Shown here: one piece after another, positions 28,701-37,471 of the stretch
Layout of the letters: each line of letters begins with the position of its first letter
Numbering within the stretch: position 1 is the first letter of the stretch
Source: Planctomycetaceae bacterium
GTDB lineage: Bacteria; Planctomycetota; Planctomycetia; Planctomycetales; Planctomycetaceae
Length of the DNA stretch: 64,000 bases
Assembly (NCBI GenBank): GCA_041398825.1
Contig: JAWKTX010000007.1
Span: 310,001 to 374,000, forward strand
Direction: 5' to 3'
The notes under the pieces: generated by a model
The model's database searches: none
What the model saw: the letters and a program-made list of their open reading frames with translations, nothing else
What the model was told of the DNA's origin: nothing
Made by a program: the position numbers and the translations under genes

Positions 28701-29687
28701 CTGAACGGCCGAACCTTCGACTGCCACAACACGCAGTGTGTCTTCGATAAGTTGTGGTTCTTTGTTGACGTATTCCGGAGGTGTAATCAGAGCATCCGCC
28801 TGTTCCAGACGCGGACGTTCAAAGACGGTCACCCTGAATTCATCGGAAGCGGCCGGCAGTGCTTCGCTGCTGTCATTACTGATCGCCGAGACCGGGGCAA
28901 ATCGGACAACGTACGTTCCATCTGCAGTGACTTCTTCCATCCGCGCAGCAAAGACGCCGGAGTCAACGGTTTCCGACATGCTCATGGTGCGGGTTTCACC
29001 TTCCGCCGACGCAAACTCCAGTTCGGCACGCAGTGGGATCCCGTCTGCAAATCGGGCAACCACGGTGAGTGCCGTGCCCCGTTCGATTTCCACATCACCC
29101 GGTTCGATAGATAACCCGGCCAGCAACACCCCCTGTTCTTCCTCTGCTGAAAGCTGCTGGGCAGGTGCGTTCAGGCTGGATGAGCCGAAATGTCGACCCC
29201 AGCGGCTGGCAGCCACAACTCCGGAAACCATGCAGACAAATGAGAGAAAGCTGACCAGCGACCACTTCATCATCTGGCGAACCGGCACGACACGTGACCA
29301 GTCGGCCTGGCGAGCCAGCCGGTCGGCATTCCTGGTGACCATTTCTGCCAGCACAGACGATCCCTGATCGCTGGATTCGTTGACTCGCACGGCCGTCAGA
29401 ACGGCATCGTTCAGCTGTGGGTTTTGCTGCTCGATCAGTCGAGCCGCTTCGAGTGCCGAGGGTTGCCGAACGATCGCGCGGGAAAACAAGATCCCGATCA
29501 GCGTTGTCGCCAGCAGCACAATGAATTCCGTCCGGAACATTCCGGTGGATGCCGGAAGCCAAAGGCAGACCGCGATGGCGGGCAGCAGCAGCATCACCCA
29601 GCAAAGCGACTGGCTTCGCAGAACTCGGAGTTTTTGCAATCGCATCGCGACTACACGCAAGCTTCGTTCCAGCATAGACTCACTCAT
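25782..29687 (-). CDS. DUF4175-like membrane protein with long coiled coil and Gln/Gly pentapeptide repeats
   Basis: A 1301-residue protein. Membrane helices lie near 28-70 (LCWVMLLLPAIAVCLWLPAS and a second) and about 140-160; a beta-rich region with Ig-like segments reaches to about 540. Then come several hundred residues of charged and Gln-rich coiled coil, and near 1065-1155 a run of 18 GQQQ(D/G/R) pentapeptides (DNA about 26205-26490). The C-terminus has a conserved-looking segment (SDRLREVEEMLDDPDLRGRV and DLVKSQLLGEMQTLQKRI). The layout fits DUF4175-type proteins found beside Bat-like VWA genes. The start overlaps the stop of the upstream VWA gene (ATGA). It is probably a membrane-anchored periplasmic scaffold; no enzyme motif was seen. 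Confidence 0.75.
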   Translation of the reverse strand: MSESMLERSLRVVAMRLQKLRVLRSQSLCWVMLLLPAIAVCLWLPASTGMFRTEFIVLLATTLIGILFSRAIVRQPSALEAARLIEQQNPQLNDAVLTAVRVNESSDQGSSVLAEMVTRNADRLARQADWSRVVPVRQMMKWSLVSFLSFVCMVSGVVAASRWGRHFGSSSLNAPAQQLSAEEEQGVLLAGLSIEPGDVEIERGTALTVVARFADGIPLRAELEFASAEGETRTMSMSETVDSGVFAARMEEVTADGTYVVRFAPVSAISNDSSEALPAASDEFRVTVFERPRLEQADALITPPEYVNKEPQLIEDTLRVVAVEGSAVQLQLHLNKRVVVAELRNKDGAATPLTPNPDDPKMVETAIIANDSQTWSVYLEDAEGRTSADENLFSLRVTRNDRPAIKITFPGRDTDVSPLQEFVVEAQATDDYGLIDFGVEYGITGQEQKSVSLRDAQVEAGSEVEAGSADSNASGNNETQETSINRTVSGPVTAKMSHTIELESLRAEPDNLVTYFFYADDVAPDGTLRRTLSDMMFADVRRFEEIFREGQQNQQQQQQGQQSPVDAVLKLQKEIISATWNMLRRESDVRRAGTWSNDVGVISQSQAAAIEQLEQAMEQAGDDPKVAALSEEVRTHMQDALETLEKIREEKEDTKVSDALLPEQSAYQSLLKLRDSEVEVRQQQQQQGGGGGGGQQSRQQQLQQLELDNDRNRYESERQAQQQQEQTTQQREQLQILNRLKELARRQQMMNERMKQLESELRAATTDKEKEEIERELKRLREEQREMLRDVDEVRERMDQSSDQAQQPQSAEVREQIEQARENVQRSSEAMDQGRLSEAIAEGTRAEREFEQARDQFRDQTSSRFTDALRDLREQARELSDKQEELSQQLAGQSGESPEESPNGGRQRPSLRTDRNREQLEQQVREQRDRLNQIVDESKQIIEQAEQVEPLLSTRLYETLREMREMKPQEALEAAEFLTSRGMWQQSQQAEQAAGQGIEQLRKGIENAADAVLGSEAEAMRRAQEELGDLSRQLSQELQAATGDDGQQQTGNQQASDSQYAPADEATAGQQQDGQQQGGQQQDGQQQDGQQQDGQQQGGQQQRGQQQDGQQQGGQQQGGQQQDGQQQDGQQQDGQQQGGQQQGGQQQGGQQQGGQQQGGQQRSSLMDGGRTEGFGGGANNRPAQPLTGQEFSQWSDRLREVEEMLDDPDLRGRVAQVRDRARAIRAEFKRHGTEPQWDLVKSQLLGEMQTLQKRIAEELARIESDKSMVPIDREPVPEEFDELVQRYYELLGQQRRPGAEK
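26205..26490 (-). repeat. 15-bp tandem repeat array encoding GQQQ(D/G/R)
   Basis: About 18 in-frame copies of a 15-bp unit (plus strand CCACCCTGCTGCTGA-like) within the DUF4175-like gene. The fifth residue alternates between Asp and Gly, with one Arg. Because the unit is a multiple of three, copy changes alter length, not frame. The plus strand of the array reads as a Leu/Thr-rich open frame that is a shadow. Confidence 0.9.
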
Positions 29688-31957
29688 GCCGTTGCCTCCA
29701 CGCTTTGACGACGTTCAATTCCACCGGACACCAGACTTTCCAGCATCAGGCAACCGAGCCCTGCCAGAAGCAGCCAGCGCCACAGTTTCTGTCGTGATTC
29801 CAGTTCGCTCGAAGTTAATTGCGACGCAGCCACCGGATCGAATTCGTCGTTGGCCGTATCACCCGCAGACAGCAGCGTTCCGTCGGAAGCATCGGCCTCC
29901 AGTCCCAGCGCCTGAAGCTGACCGAGTGGCAATGGATCGGTTCGTGATTCTGTGAGAGGCAAGCCTACGATCATCGAGATCACCTCGCTGGCTCTTTCCG
30001 GCGCTGTTGAATCTCTGCCAGTGGCATTCGATTTGTCCCCGGAAGAACTCAGCAGGTAGCGGCCCGGTGTTTCAAATCGGTAAGGGAATTCTTCCGAGTC
30101 AGACCCCCGAGTGGCAGTTGGCGAGGATCCGTCTTCACGGATTGAAATGGGCTGCGTCTGACGGGATTCGGCCAGCTTCCTGAGACTCTCAGACGTGATG
30201 ACGGAATCATCGGGCAATTGAAGCGACCATTCGTTTGATCCTGTCAGATGGCCGGGAATAATGGCATCTCCGGTTGAGAACACCATCTGACCGGTGCTGC
30301 GGGGGTATGACTGTCGAACCAGGCTGGTGATCATGGGAGCGAATCGCGTAGACAACGCCCACTGGCTGTCATCCGGATGCCACCCGGCAGTAAAAATGAT
30401 AATTCGACCGCCACCATCCAGAGACGTTTCGACAATCGCGGGGTCGCCGGAATCGAATTTTGCAATCACTCGCCAGGGACCATTCTCCCGCGATTCGATC
30501 TGCGGAAGCGGAATGATGCGATGATGCCAGAATCGAATGGATGAAAAATCGCTGAATCGTGCTTCTGAAAACGCTGCGAACAGCGAGCTGTCAAATTCAA
30601 TCTGTCCGAGCATCGCGTAGTCTTTTGTTGACGATTCTGATACCGCCGGAAAGTCGGGAAGAAGTGAACTGACAGAGGAAGCGACTTCTGTTGATTTCAA
30701 TGCAACCAGGACTGTTCCACCACGATTCAGGCAGTCTGAGACAGACGGCAAAAGGCCTTTCGGCAAGACATCCGTGACGACAATCAACCGAACATCGCTG
30801 GCGACCGGCAACAGGACACCATCGGCCTGAGCCGCGTCAATCAGTTCAAAAGGTTCACTTTCATTACCATCAATCGCACGCTGAAGGTAGTACTTCATTT
30901 CTGCGGGGTCATTGCTGTCCACCGAACCGACGTGGGCGACCTTCAGTAACGGGTTTTCGATCACAGGTAAATCGACAACATTATCGAATGGATGCTTGTC
31001 CTGCAGCAGTTCTACTCCGGCAATCACGGCGGTGGCTTTGTCATCGCTGACCGGCATAACGACCGAGTGGCGCTGACCGGCGGCAACACTGGCCCTGATC
31101 GGTTTCCCGACAGGGTTTCCCTCTCGATCAAACGGTTGCATCGCGAAATCGGTTACCACGGAATCGATTGAGTTGCTGAGAAGAATCCGCGGCTGGCCAT
31201 CGCGATCTTCTGGCAGAAGGCTGATTCCCGCGTTTCCAGGCACTTCCGGGCGCACAACTTTGAGATCGACGTGCACGGCGTCGGGCCATCCGGCAGATTG
31301 AAGTTCTTCCAGACCACTGCCTCGCTGGAAATCGGTGATCAGCACAACGCGACGTTCTGACAGACGCGGGCCGGATGCCTCTTCCTGCGAAACTTCTGCT
31401 GCTGCATTCAACAGGGCAGCGCCGGTGTGAGTGCCCAGCCAGTCTGGCTCAATGGCCTCGACAGCTTCTTCAATTAACGCGGCTCGCGCACTGACTTCGG
31501 TTTGGCTCCATTCGCCTGACGAAATCAGCGTGCGTGTTGTCTGGCTGAATGCCGACAGGCTGAAGACATCAGATTCGCTCAGACCCGCCACAACATCACG
31601 CAGATGCTGGATGGCCTGTTCGCGAAGTCCATCCCGCCGCATACTGGCACTGACATCCACCAGCACGGCAACACGTCTGGCGGATGTTGCGTCCAGTGTG
31701 CCTTCAACCGCAACCCTTTGAAACGGTCGGGAGAAAGCCAGTCCGATCAGGATAAGCGCCAGGATTCGAAGCAGCATCAACGGCCAGTGTTCGATCGTCG
31801 ACCGTTTGGTCATTTTCGGCAGGGACGGCTTCAGGAAACGTACCAGACTAAAGGGTAATTTCCGCGAGGGCGTCCGCCTGAGCATATGCAGGACGAATGG
31901 TACAGCGGCGGCGACGATCCCTGCGGTTGCGAAGATGGGTGTCAGAAGATCGAACAT
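29684..31957 (-). CDS. BatA-type membrane protein with VWA domain
   Basis: A 757-residue protein. The N-terminus matches the BatA/aerotolerance regulator N-terminal domain: FATAGIVAAAVPFVLHMLRR, then a membrane helix in WPLMLLRILALILIGLAFSR with the family's ARP/SRP-like end. A VWA domain follows (about 90-260) with MIDAS LVDVSASMRRDG and ITDFQ. The middle (about 330-640) resembles the glutamine amidotransferase-like region of such proteins (GGTVLVAL, GGGRIIIFTAGWHPDDSQW). The C-terminus has a last helix (WLLLAGLGCLMLESLVSGG). It is coupled by ATGA to the DUF4175-like gene. No moxR or DUF58 gene lies beside it; the nearest set is 9 kb away at 17003-21097. Confidence 0.85.
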   Translation of the reverse strand: MFDLLTPIFATAGIVAAAVPFVLHMLRRTPSRKLPFSLVRFLKPSLPKMTKRSTIEHWPLMLLRILALILIGLAFSRPFQRVAVEGTLDATSARRVAVLVDVSASMRRDGLREQAIQHLRDVVAGLSESDVFSLSAFSQTTRTLISSGEWSQTEVSARAALIEEAVEAIEPDWLGTHTGAALLNAAAEVSQEEASGPRLSERRVVLITDFQRGSGLEELQSAGWPDAVHVDLKVVRPEVPGNAGISLLPEDRDGQPRILLSNSIDSVVTDFAMQPFDREGNPVGKPIRASVAAGQRHSVVMPVSDDKATAVIAGVELLQDKHPFDNVVDLPVIENPLLKVAHVGSVDSNDPAEMKYYLQRAIDGNESEPFELIDAAQADGVLLPVASDVRLIVVTDVLPKGLLPSVSDCLNRGGTVLVALKSTEVASSVSSLLPDFPAVSESSTKDYAMLGQIEFDSSLFAAFSEARFSDFSSIRFWHHRIIPLPQIESRENGPWRVIAKFDSGDPAIVETSLDGGGRIIIFTAGWHPDDSQWALSTRFAPMITSLVRQSYPRSTGQMVFSTGDAIIPGHLTGSNEWSLQLPDDSVITSESLRKLAESRQTQPISIREDGSSPTATRGSDSEEFPYRFETPGRYLLSSSGDKSNATGRDSTAPERASEVISMIVGLPLTESRTDPLPLGQLQALGLEADASDGTLLSAGDTANDEFDPVAASQLTSSELESRQKLWRWLLLAGLGCLMLESLVSGGIERRQSVEATA

Positions 31958-32159
31958 GATGCATTGACCAGCAACGAGGAGGCGTTGACCATACCGGCTT
32001 GTCGCTCACAGTTTCGCGGCCTGGCGATGCCTGTTGATAAGCATCATGTTCCAAAGGACTCGTGACCGGACGAACGCGTCGACGGTCCGAAGTATCCCAT
32101 CCTGCACTGCTTTCATCCATCGCATTTGCCCGATTTGGCAGACTCATGCGCAAGAATAA

Positions 32160-32184
32160 AGCCGACCCGGAAATGGAATCGGCT
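32160..32184 (-). terminator. Candidate intrinsic terminator after cpaE
   Basis: Read on the minus strand, AGCCGA (32184-32179) pairs with TCGGCT (32165-32160) across a 13-nt loop in which CC and GG can extend the stem, followed by TTTATTCTT. It lies 34-58 nt past the cpaE stop and would end the Tad transcript. The U-tract is weak. Confidence 0.45.
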
Positions 32185-32217
32185 CTGGATTCTTCGTTTT
32201 TGAAGGTCGTTTAAGAA

Positions 32218-33426
32218 CTATTTTCCGGCGAATAATCCGAACAGCCCCTTCTTTTTGGGAGCGTCCTCAGCGGGGCGGCGTTCGCCATCGTTCGAACCAG
32301 CCAGTTGTTTAATCATGTCAGACACGCTGCGTGTGAGTCGGGACTTCGGCGCAAACTGGCAAAGCGGGGTTCCGTTGTTACGACTTCCCACCATCGTGGC
32401 GTAGTCATTTGGCAGCTGCCAGAAGACTTTTCTGCCAATGGTATCCAGGGCCTTGTTCAGGCTGATATCGGCATCTTCAAGGCCCATCCGGTTCACGACA
32501 ATCTCGACCTTCTCTTTGATGCCATCGAACTGCTCAAGAAACTGCATGATGCGGACGGCATTTCGCAGGCAGGTCAAATCCAGTTGCGTCACCAGAAGAA
32601 CCTTATGGGAGACTTCCATGGCAGAAAGGTCAAGCTTGCCGAATGATTTGCTGACATCAATGATCAGGTGAGAGAAGGTTGCCTTGAGCAATGCCAGAAT
32701 TCTTCGCAAGTCATCGGGCTTGATCGGTTCGCCTTGTTCAAGTTCGACGGGCCGAGGCAAAAGGTACACACCGCAATCATGCCGTGTCAGTGATCGTTTG
32801 AGCAGACCATAGTCCAGTCGGGAGATGTTATCTGCCACATCACGAATGGTATATTCAGGGATGATGTCCAGCCAGACGTCCACGTCGCCCAGCATCAGGT
32901 CCAAATCGACGATGACTGGTGAATTGGCGGGATCCTGCGCGAGGGCAGCTGCCATGTTGACGGAAATTGCCGTACTGCCGACACCACCCCCCACTCCGGC
33001 GATCGTGTAGATTTGCCCCGCGTTGGCCGCCTGTTCTCCCGGCGTGCCACCAATGGTGCCGCGAATTCGGTCCAGTGCCGCGATAAAATCATCCAGCACC
33101 AACGGCATGTTCAGAAACTCGCGAGCGCCATTGCGCATCACCTGAAGGATCAGGCCACCCTCCTGTGAACGACTGACAACCAGAACCGCGCAGGCCGGCA
33201 TCGTTCGGGTGACTTCACCGACAAGCTGAACAGCTCGCTGGGGATTTGAATCCACATTGATCAGAGCGATGTCAGGGCGCGTTTGCTGGACGACATCCAT
33301 GAAGAATTCATAACGCGAACATTCAGCATCCAGCCAGACAGTGTCAATACCCAGCAGCATCGTCTTGAGCGAGTTGCGTGTCTGCTCATCCGGGTCAACT
33401 GTCGCCAGTCGCAGTACGCTTTTCAT
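32218..33426 (-). CDS. cpaE: CpaE-like pilus assembly protein
   Basis: A 402-residue protein with an N-terminal receiver-like domain (about 1-125; ALINVD and VLVVSRS strands, but without a full set of phosphorylation residues) and a C-terminal ParA/MinD-like ATPase domain. The nucleotide loop reads GVGGGVGSTAISVN (about 144-157), lacking the usual lysines, as in CpaE/TadZ proteins. The loop DLDLMLGDVDVWLD (about 174-187) and DVSKSFGKLDLSAM follow. TadZ/CpaE proteins mark the pole or site where the Tad pilus is built. The ATG at 33426 has GAGAAG upstream. Last Tad gene in this direction; cpaF, tadB and tadC do not follow. Confidence 0.85.
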   Translation of the reverse strand: MKSVLRLATVDPDEQTRNSLKTMLLGIDTVWLDAECSRYEFFMDVVQQTRPDIALINVDSNPQRAVQLVGEVTRTMPACAVLVVSRSQEGGLILQVMRNGAREFLNMPLVLDDFIAALDRIRGTIGGTPGEQAANAGQIYTIAGVGGGVGSTAISVNMAAALAQDPANSPVIVDLDLMLGDVDVWLDIIPEYTIRDVADNISRLDYGLLKRSLTRHDCGVYLLPRPVELEQGEPIKPDDLRRILALLKATFSHLIIDVSKSFGKLDLSAMEVSHKVLLVTQLDLTCLRNAVRIMQFLEQFDGIKEKVEIVVNRMGLEDADISLNKALDTIGRKVFWQLPNDYATMVGSRNNGTPLCQFAPKSRLTRSVSDMIKQLAGSNDGERRPAEDAPKKKGLFGLFAGK

Positions 33427-33530
33427 GATGCTTCTCGTTCTATCCAGATTTCCAAAGGCACGTCAAACAATCGTCTGAATTCAACTCCTGCCGAGAGCAA
33501 AACGTGTCACGAACAGGGCACCGAGTCGGT

Positions 33531-35171
33531 TTATCGAAGGGAAGGGGTGATCAATCCGGAGCCAGCCTTCGCACCAGAGCCGGCTGCCGTGGTGGTTTTG
33601 ACACCGCGGTTGCTGCCGGAGGCCGGAAGCGATGAGGCAGGCAGTGTCGTCTTTGTGGTGGCGGATGCTGTCTGCGGCTGAATCAGAGGAGATGTCGTCT
33701 GCACACAGTTGTCACCGCTCAGGCACCCGGGTGATGAGCCGCCAGGCTGGCACTGCTGACATCTTGACCCAGGCATGCAGGTTGTGTTTCCGTTCTCGCA
33801 TTCGTCACCATACTTTGGCACTTCAAGCAGGTGGTGCCAGAACAATTCGTGATCAACAGGAGTGTCAGTGAACATTCCCGGACCTTGTGATGGTACCTGA
33901 TCGGCCGGAATCGGAGAGACGATATCCGGAGTCACCATGATGACCAGCTCCGTCTCTGCTTCGGTATAGTTCTTCTTGCTGAAGGCCGCCCCAATCCACG
34001 GAAGTTCACCAAGGAATGGGATCTTCTGTGCGGCCCCGTCTTCTCGCTGAGAAACGAGTCCTGCGATCATCAGGGCTTCCCCGAAGTTCATTTCCACCTG
34101 TGTGTTAGCTTTGCGAACGATGAATGCGGGCACCGTAACACCGCTCACAGTCACGGAGTTCGAAAAGTCGCGGTCGCGAATCGCCGCTTCCACTTCCAGC
34201 CGTACTCGACCCTCACCCAGGATGTAAGGAACCGCCTGCAACTGCACACCGAACTCCTTGAATTCGATAGCCGTGGTGCCAAGCCCTGACGGAGTGATGA
34301 CTGGTGTTTCACCGCCATTCAGCAGGTTCGCTGGTCGTCCGTTGTGAGCGATGACCGTTGGCGTTGCGTGGAGTTTCAGCAATCCTTCGTTCCGCATGGC
34401 CACGATGAAGCCCTGAAAGACGCTGTTGGGCTTTGTGAAGCCGTAGGTAATAGTTGACTCCGCGAAGCCGGAGAGGGTTGCGGTGGCACCGCTGCCTCCA
34501 ATGGCCAGATTCTGGATCGGTGTGATCGGTCCGGGGGTGCTCAACAGATAGTTGTTGGGCCGCATCATTGCGAAGTTCATTCCCAGCTGTCGAAACTTCG
34601 ATCGCTGGACCTCCATGATCGTACACTTCAGGGCGACCTGCTGTGCGCCGGCCACCTTCATGTGGTTCATCACGTTCGGAAAGAACTGTTCGGCGATGCT
34701 CTGAATTTCACTCACATGTTCCGGACGGGTGACCCAGCCATCGAGTCGGACGGACCCATTGATTTCTTCAATCTTGATTGAATCGTTGGGATAGAGCCGA
34801 CGGACGAATGATTCGAGGTGTCGAACGTCACCACGAACCAGCACTTCCAGTGCGTAGGACTGCCCGAATTCGTCAATGACCGTGATGGTGGTGACGCCCG
34901 TGGCGATGGCGAATACTCGCACCTGGTTCGGGTTCTTATCCACAACGTCGATTTTCAGAACTTCGGGATCGAAGTCCTGAACCCGGCGGATATTTGCCGA
35001 GTGTTCGACGAGAGTGGAGAACCGCTCAAACAGAGCGAGCTCATTCATACCCGGCTGAATATGGTAAACTCCGGGCGTGCCAGTCGGCGTTTGCGGGAAG
35101 GCTATTGCGGGTTGAAAGGCGAGCAGCAAAGCTGCAATCGTTACCGCAAACAGTCTGATTTTAATCGGCAT
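33531..35171 (-). CDS. cpaC: CpaC/RcpA-type secretin of the Tad pilus
   Basis: Outer-membrane secretin of 546 residues from the ATG at 35171, chosen because a signal peptide follows at once (IRLFAVTIAALLLAFQPAIA) and a G-rich ribosome site precedes it. After it come the pilus-type N-domain (RRVQDFDPEVLKIDVVDKNP), a BON-like segment (SIKIEEINGSVRLDGWVTRP), and the secretin core (about 180-440) with VEMNFGEALMIAGLVSQRE, PFLGELPWIGAAF and ETELVIMVTPDIVSPI. The C-terminal tail (about 470-546) is unusual: six cysteines in about 33 residues, then a Ser/Thr/Ala-rich end. The gene is in line with cpaB and cpaE and forms the exit pore of the pilus. Confidence 0.9.
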   Translation of the reverse strand: MPIKIRLFAVTIAALLLAFQPAIAFPQTPTGTPGVYHIQPGMNELALFERFSTLVEHSANIRRVQDFDPEVLKIDVVDKNPNQVRVFAIATGVTTITVIDEFGQSYALEVLVRGDVRHLESFVRRLYPNDSIKIEEINGSVRLDGWVTRPEHVSEIQSIAEQFFPNVMNHMKVAGAQQVALKCTIMEVQRSKFRQLGMNFAMMRPNNYLLSTPGPITPIQNLAIGGSGATATLSGFAESTITYGFTKPNSVFQGFIVAMRNEGLLKLHATPTVIAHNGRPANLLNGGETPVITPSGLGTTAIEFKEFGVQLQAVPYILGEGRVRLEVEAAIRDRDFSNSVTVSGVTVPAFIVRKANTQVEMNFGEALMIAGLVSQREDGAAQKIPFLGELPWIGAAFSKKNYTEAETELVIMVTPDIVSPIPADQVPSQGPGMFTDTPVDHELFWHHLLEVPKYGDECENGNTTCMPGSRCQQCQPGGSSPGCLSGDNCVQTTSPLIQPQTASATTKTTLPASSLPASGSNRGVKTTTAAGSGAKAGSGLITPSLR

Positions 35172-35322
35172 CCGTGCACCCCCAAAGAATTGCTGAAGAG
35201 CGACGCCCGCTTTGAACCGGGCGCCGCGTCCCCAACTCATAACGCGCTCCGCGCGTTCTCCCATTGAACTCGATCAATCGCTTGTTGTGAGCAACGCTCA
35301 CCTGTCATACGTTCGGCTCGTC

Positions 35323-36393
35323 CTACAGGATCCGCGACTTCTTGAGGAAGTTCCAGAACCCCGTCCCGTTTGCCTGTGTATCTGTCTCTTCTTCCGTCGG
35401 CTCTGCTTCAGCCGGCGTGGGCAATCGAACATACTCAGTGCGAAGGGTGTCCCCTTCCTGTATCTCAATTGACCATGAATTCTCAATGTCAACCGGCTTG
35501 TTCTCCGCGAGCTGTATTACCGGCATCGAACCTTCCGGCCCTGGATCGGCAGTCCGGCTTAATTCTGCTCTCAAAAACTCATCCGGATTCGCAAACTCAT
35601 CATCTGGCAACTCAGGAATGTCACCCGAGGTAAACCTGTCACGATAATCCATGACACCTGTCGTACCAATTCCTGACGATCCACCGAATCGTCCGAGCAC
35701 CTCATCGGACATTTCCATTGCCGCAACTTCTTCCATGTCACTGTTCGAACGAAGTGACGTTGAAAGTTGTCCCATACTCTTTGCAAGCTGCAGCATATGA
35801 GCCTGCTCCGGAGTCACCAGCACGGATATGTTCTTTGCACCCGCTCCTTTTTCACCTGTCTTGTCAATGCCGTAAACCTGATTGTCGACGGCGAATACCT
35901 CAATGTACTGAAGGATCGTCCGAGAGACCTGATGCCGCTGACCAGTTGCATCTGAGGCATTGTGACTCAGAATGATGTCAATTCGGTTTCCTGGCAGAAG
36001 CAGTCCGCTGTGAGTCTGCGTTGCATCGACAGGAATTGTGGAAACACGCATGCCGGGAGGAATAATCCCGCCAGCTCCGCGCTCGCCGCGTCCTGACAAC
36101 TTACTGACCAGAATCCAGTCGCCTGCCACCAGTGGCACTCGAGATGATCGCTCCTTGATATCTTCAAAATTCCCTACGGCACCTTCCGGGCAGACAGCCT
36201 GGTCGATCTCCACCATCTGGGTGTTTGTTTCGTCCAGCTCCTGCCCGACATTAATATCCATTGCCGCCTGAAGGACTGTCACTCGCGGTCGCTCAGGCTC
36301 TGATTTGCTGTTCATTGCCTGCTTGACGCCGAACATGGCGAACAAGCCGAAAACGGCGGCAACAACCAGCAACATGATACTTTGTGATTTCAT
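35323..36393 (-). CDS. cpaB: CpaB/RcpC-type pilus assembly protein
   Basis: 356 residues from the ATG at 36393; the upstream in-frame extension to 36513 is not protein-like. An N-terminal membrane anchor (SIMLLVVAAVFGLFAMFGV) leads to a SAF domain (about 35-105) with VTVLQAAMDINVGQ and LVAGDWILVSKL, then RcpC-like segment GGIIPPGMRVSTIPVDA and LLLPGNRIDIILSH. The C-terminal 100 residues are acidic and less conserved. CpaB binds the secretin and possibly peptidoglycan in the Tad apparatus. A 151-bp gap separates it from cpaC. Confidence 0.88.
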   Translation of the reverse strand: MKSQSIMLLVVAAVFGLFAMFGVKQAMNSKSEPERPRVTVLQAAMDINVGQELDETNTQMVEIDQAVCPEGAVGNFEDIKERSSRVPLVAGDWILVSKLSGRGERGAGGIIPPGMRVSTIPVDATQTHSGLLLPGNRIDIILSHNASDATGQRHQVSRTILQYIEVFAVDNQVYGIDKTGEKGAGAKNISVLVTPEQAHMLQLAKSMGQLSTSLRSNSDMEEVAAMEMSDEVLGRFGGSSGIGTTGVMDYRDRFTSGDIPELPDDEFANPDEFLRAELSRTADPGPEGSMPVIQLAENKPVDIENSWSIEIQEGDTLRTEYVRLPTPAEAEPTEEETDTQANGTGFWNFLKKSRIL

Positions 36394-36824
36394 GATTCCA
36401 GGGACTCCTGACTCGCCAGCCGACATCGTTGCGTGTCTTCGGCAGGTTGCTGCTGAGCCTCGACGGCTATGGCAGAATCTGCAGAGACAGAACAGTTCGG
36501 ATAACGAGACCATGCCCTATCAGCATCATCATCGGCAGAACACAAAAGCCTGCTTCAAACAATGCTGACAGGTTTGCCAATCTCATGTCTCTCCATGGGT
36601 GTGAGCCCGTGGTTTACGCTCACTCAACGGATAGACGGTTGTTGAACAGCGAGCCGGTTTGGTCTCGCAGTCTGCAGTTCACTCGACTGCAGTTTTCGGT
36701 TATTCGGGTCAGAAGACTGGGGAACCATGAGACGTCGCGTCCTGCTGCGTCGTCAACCCTGCCTGGGTTGTCTTACGCTGCCGCCCGTCTTCAGGTGGCA
36801 GCGTCTTCGGCAAATCGCTCCGGC
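36394..36824. other. Intergenic region between cpaA and cpaB
   Basis: 431 bp with no convincing gene in either strand. It holds the hairpin at 36775-36804 next to the cpaA stop and a smaller palindrome (GTGAGC at 36601-36606 with GCTCAC at 36618-36623) that could be a regulator site. A separate promoter for cpaB-cpaC-cpaE would be expected here. Confidence 0.4.
36775..36804 (-). terminator. Strong hairpin 20 nt after the cpaA stop
   Basis: Arms ACGCTGCC (36775-36782) and GGCAGCGT (36797-36804) pair perfectly over 8 bp, and CC/GG inside can lengthen the stem. On the minus strand it follows the cpaA stop (36825). There is no U-tract, so it may be a factor-dependent terminator or an RNA-stability element separating flp-cpaA from cpaB-cpaC-cpaE. 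Confidence 0.5.
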
Positions 36825-37376
36825 CTACATCATTCCCGCATAGATGAAGTAGCCGATTGAGCCAATGCAGATGGGAATCCCGTAAGGCAGCAATGCCATT
36901 GTTGGCTTCCGCTCAGCGGCAATTCGAGAGAGCTCGACCGGGTTGCGAATGACCATCCACTCGCTGAGGATCATCAGAAAGTTGCTGTAGTGGTGCTTTG
37001 CCTTGCGGCTCCAGAGTACCATCAGTACAGCCATGACTGCACCTACGATGACGGAAACACAGAACGCAAGAAGTGTGACCTTCCAGCCCAGCCAGGCTCC
37101 AATGCCTGCCATCAGTTTCACGTCTCCGGCACCCATTCCGCCCACTGAATACAGGGGCAGCAATGTGAGAAGGCCGACGCACATCCCCATCAGTCCGGCC
37201 CCCAAGCCTCCGAGTCCACCGACACATGTCGAATAAACCAGGCCGGAAAGAACCATTGGAAAAGTGATCCAGTTCGGAACGCGAAGCTCCTTGCCGTCAA
37301 TCCATGCCGCCAGAATCAGGATGGCGGAAACAACTTTTACGTGCCAGTGATCAAATAGAATCTGTGACCAGTCCAT
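36825..37376 (-). CDS. cpaA: Prepilin peptidase CpaA/TadV (A24 family)
   Basis: Membrane aspartyl protease that cleaves and prepares Flp prepilins. 183 residues from the ATG at 37376, which has AGGAG seven bases upstream. The two catalytic aspartates are visible: Asp27 in AWIDGKELRVPNWITFP and Asp85 in GMGAGDVKLMAGIG (GxGD motif). About five to six membrane helices. The short form, without the N-methylation domain of PilD, is usual for Tad loci. It lies downstream of the two pilin genes, its expected substrates. Confidence 0.92.
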   Translation of the reverse strand: MDWSQILFDHWHVKVVSAILILAAWIDGKELRVPNWITFPMVLSGLVYSTCVGGLGGLGAGLMGMCVGLLTLLPLYSVGGMGAGDVKLMAGIGAWLGWKVTLLAFCVSVIVGAVMAVLMVLWSRKAKHHYSNFLMILSEWMVIRNPVELSRIAAERKPTMALLPYGIPICIGSIGYFIYAGMM

Positions 37377-37471
37377 TGCAGAACTCCTGCCTGCTGAAAG
37401 CAATGTTATGAGTTGAGAAGAACAGAGACCTGTACCAGCCACGCCTCACTGAAGGGCGGGTCCTCCGTGGC

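Noticed and set aside
36429..36860. 143-residue plus-strand ORF in the cpaA-cpaB gap
   Set aside because: Composition is not protein-like, it overlaps the end of cpaA and contains the hairpin; no ribosome site.
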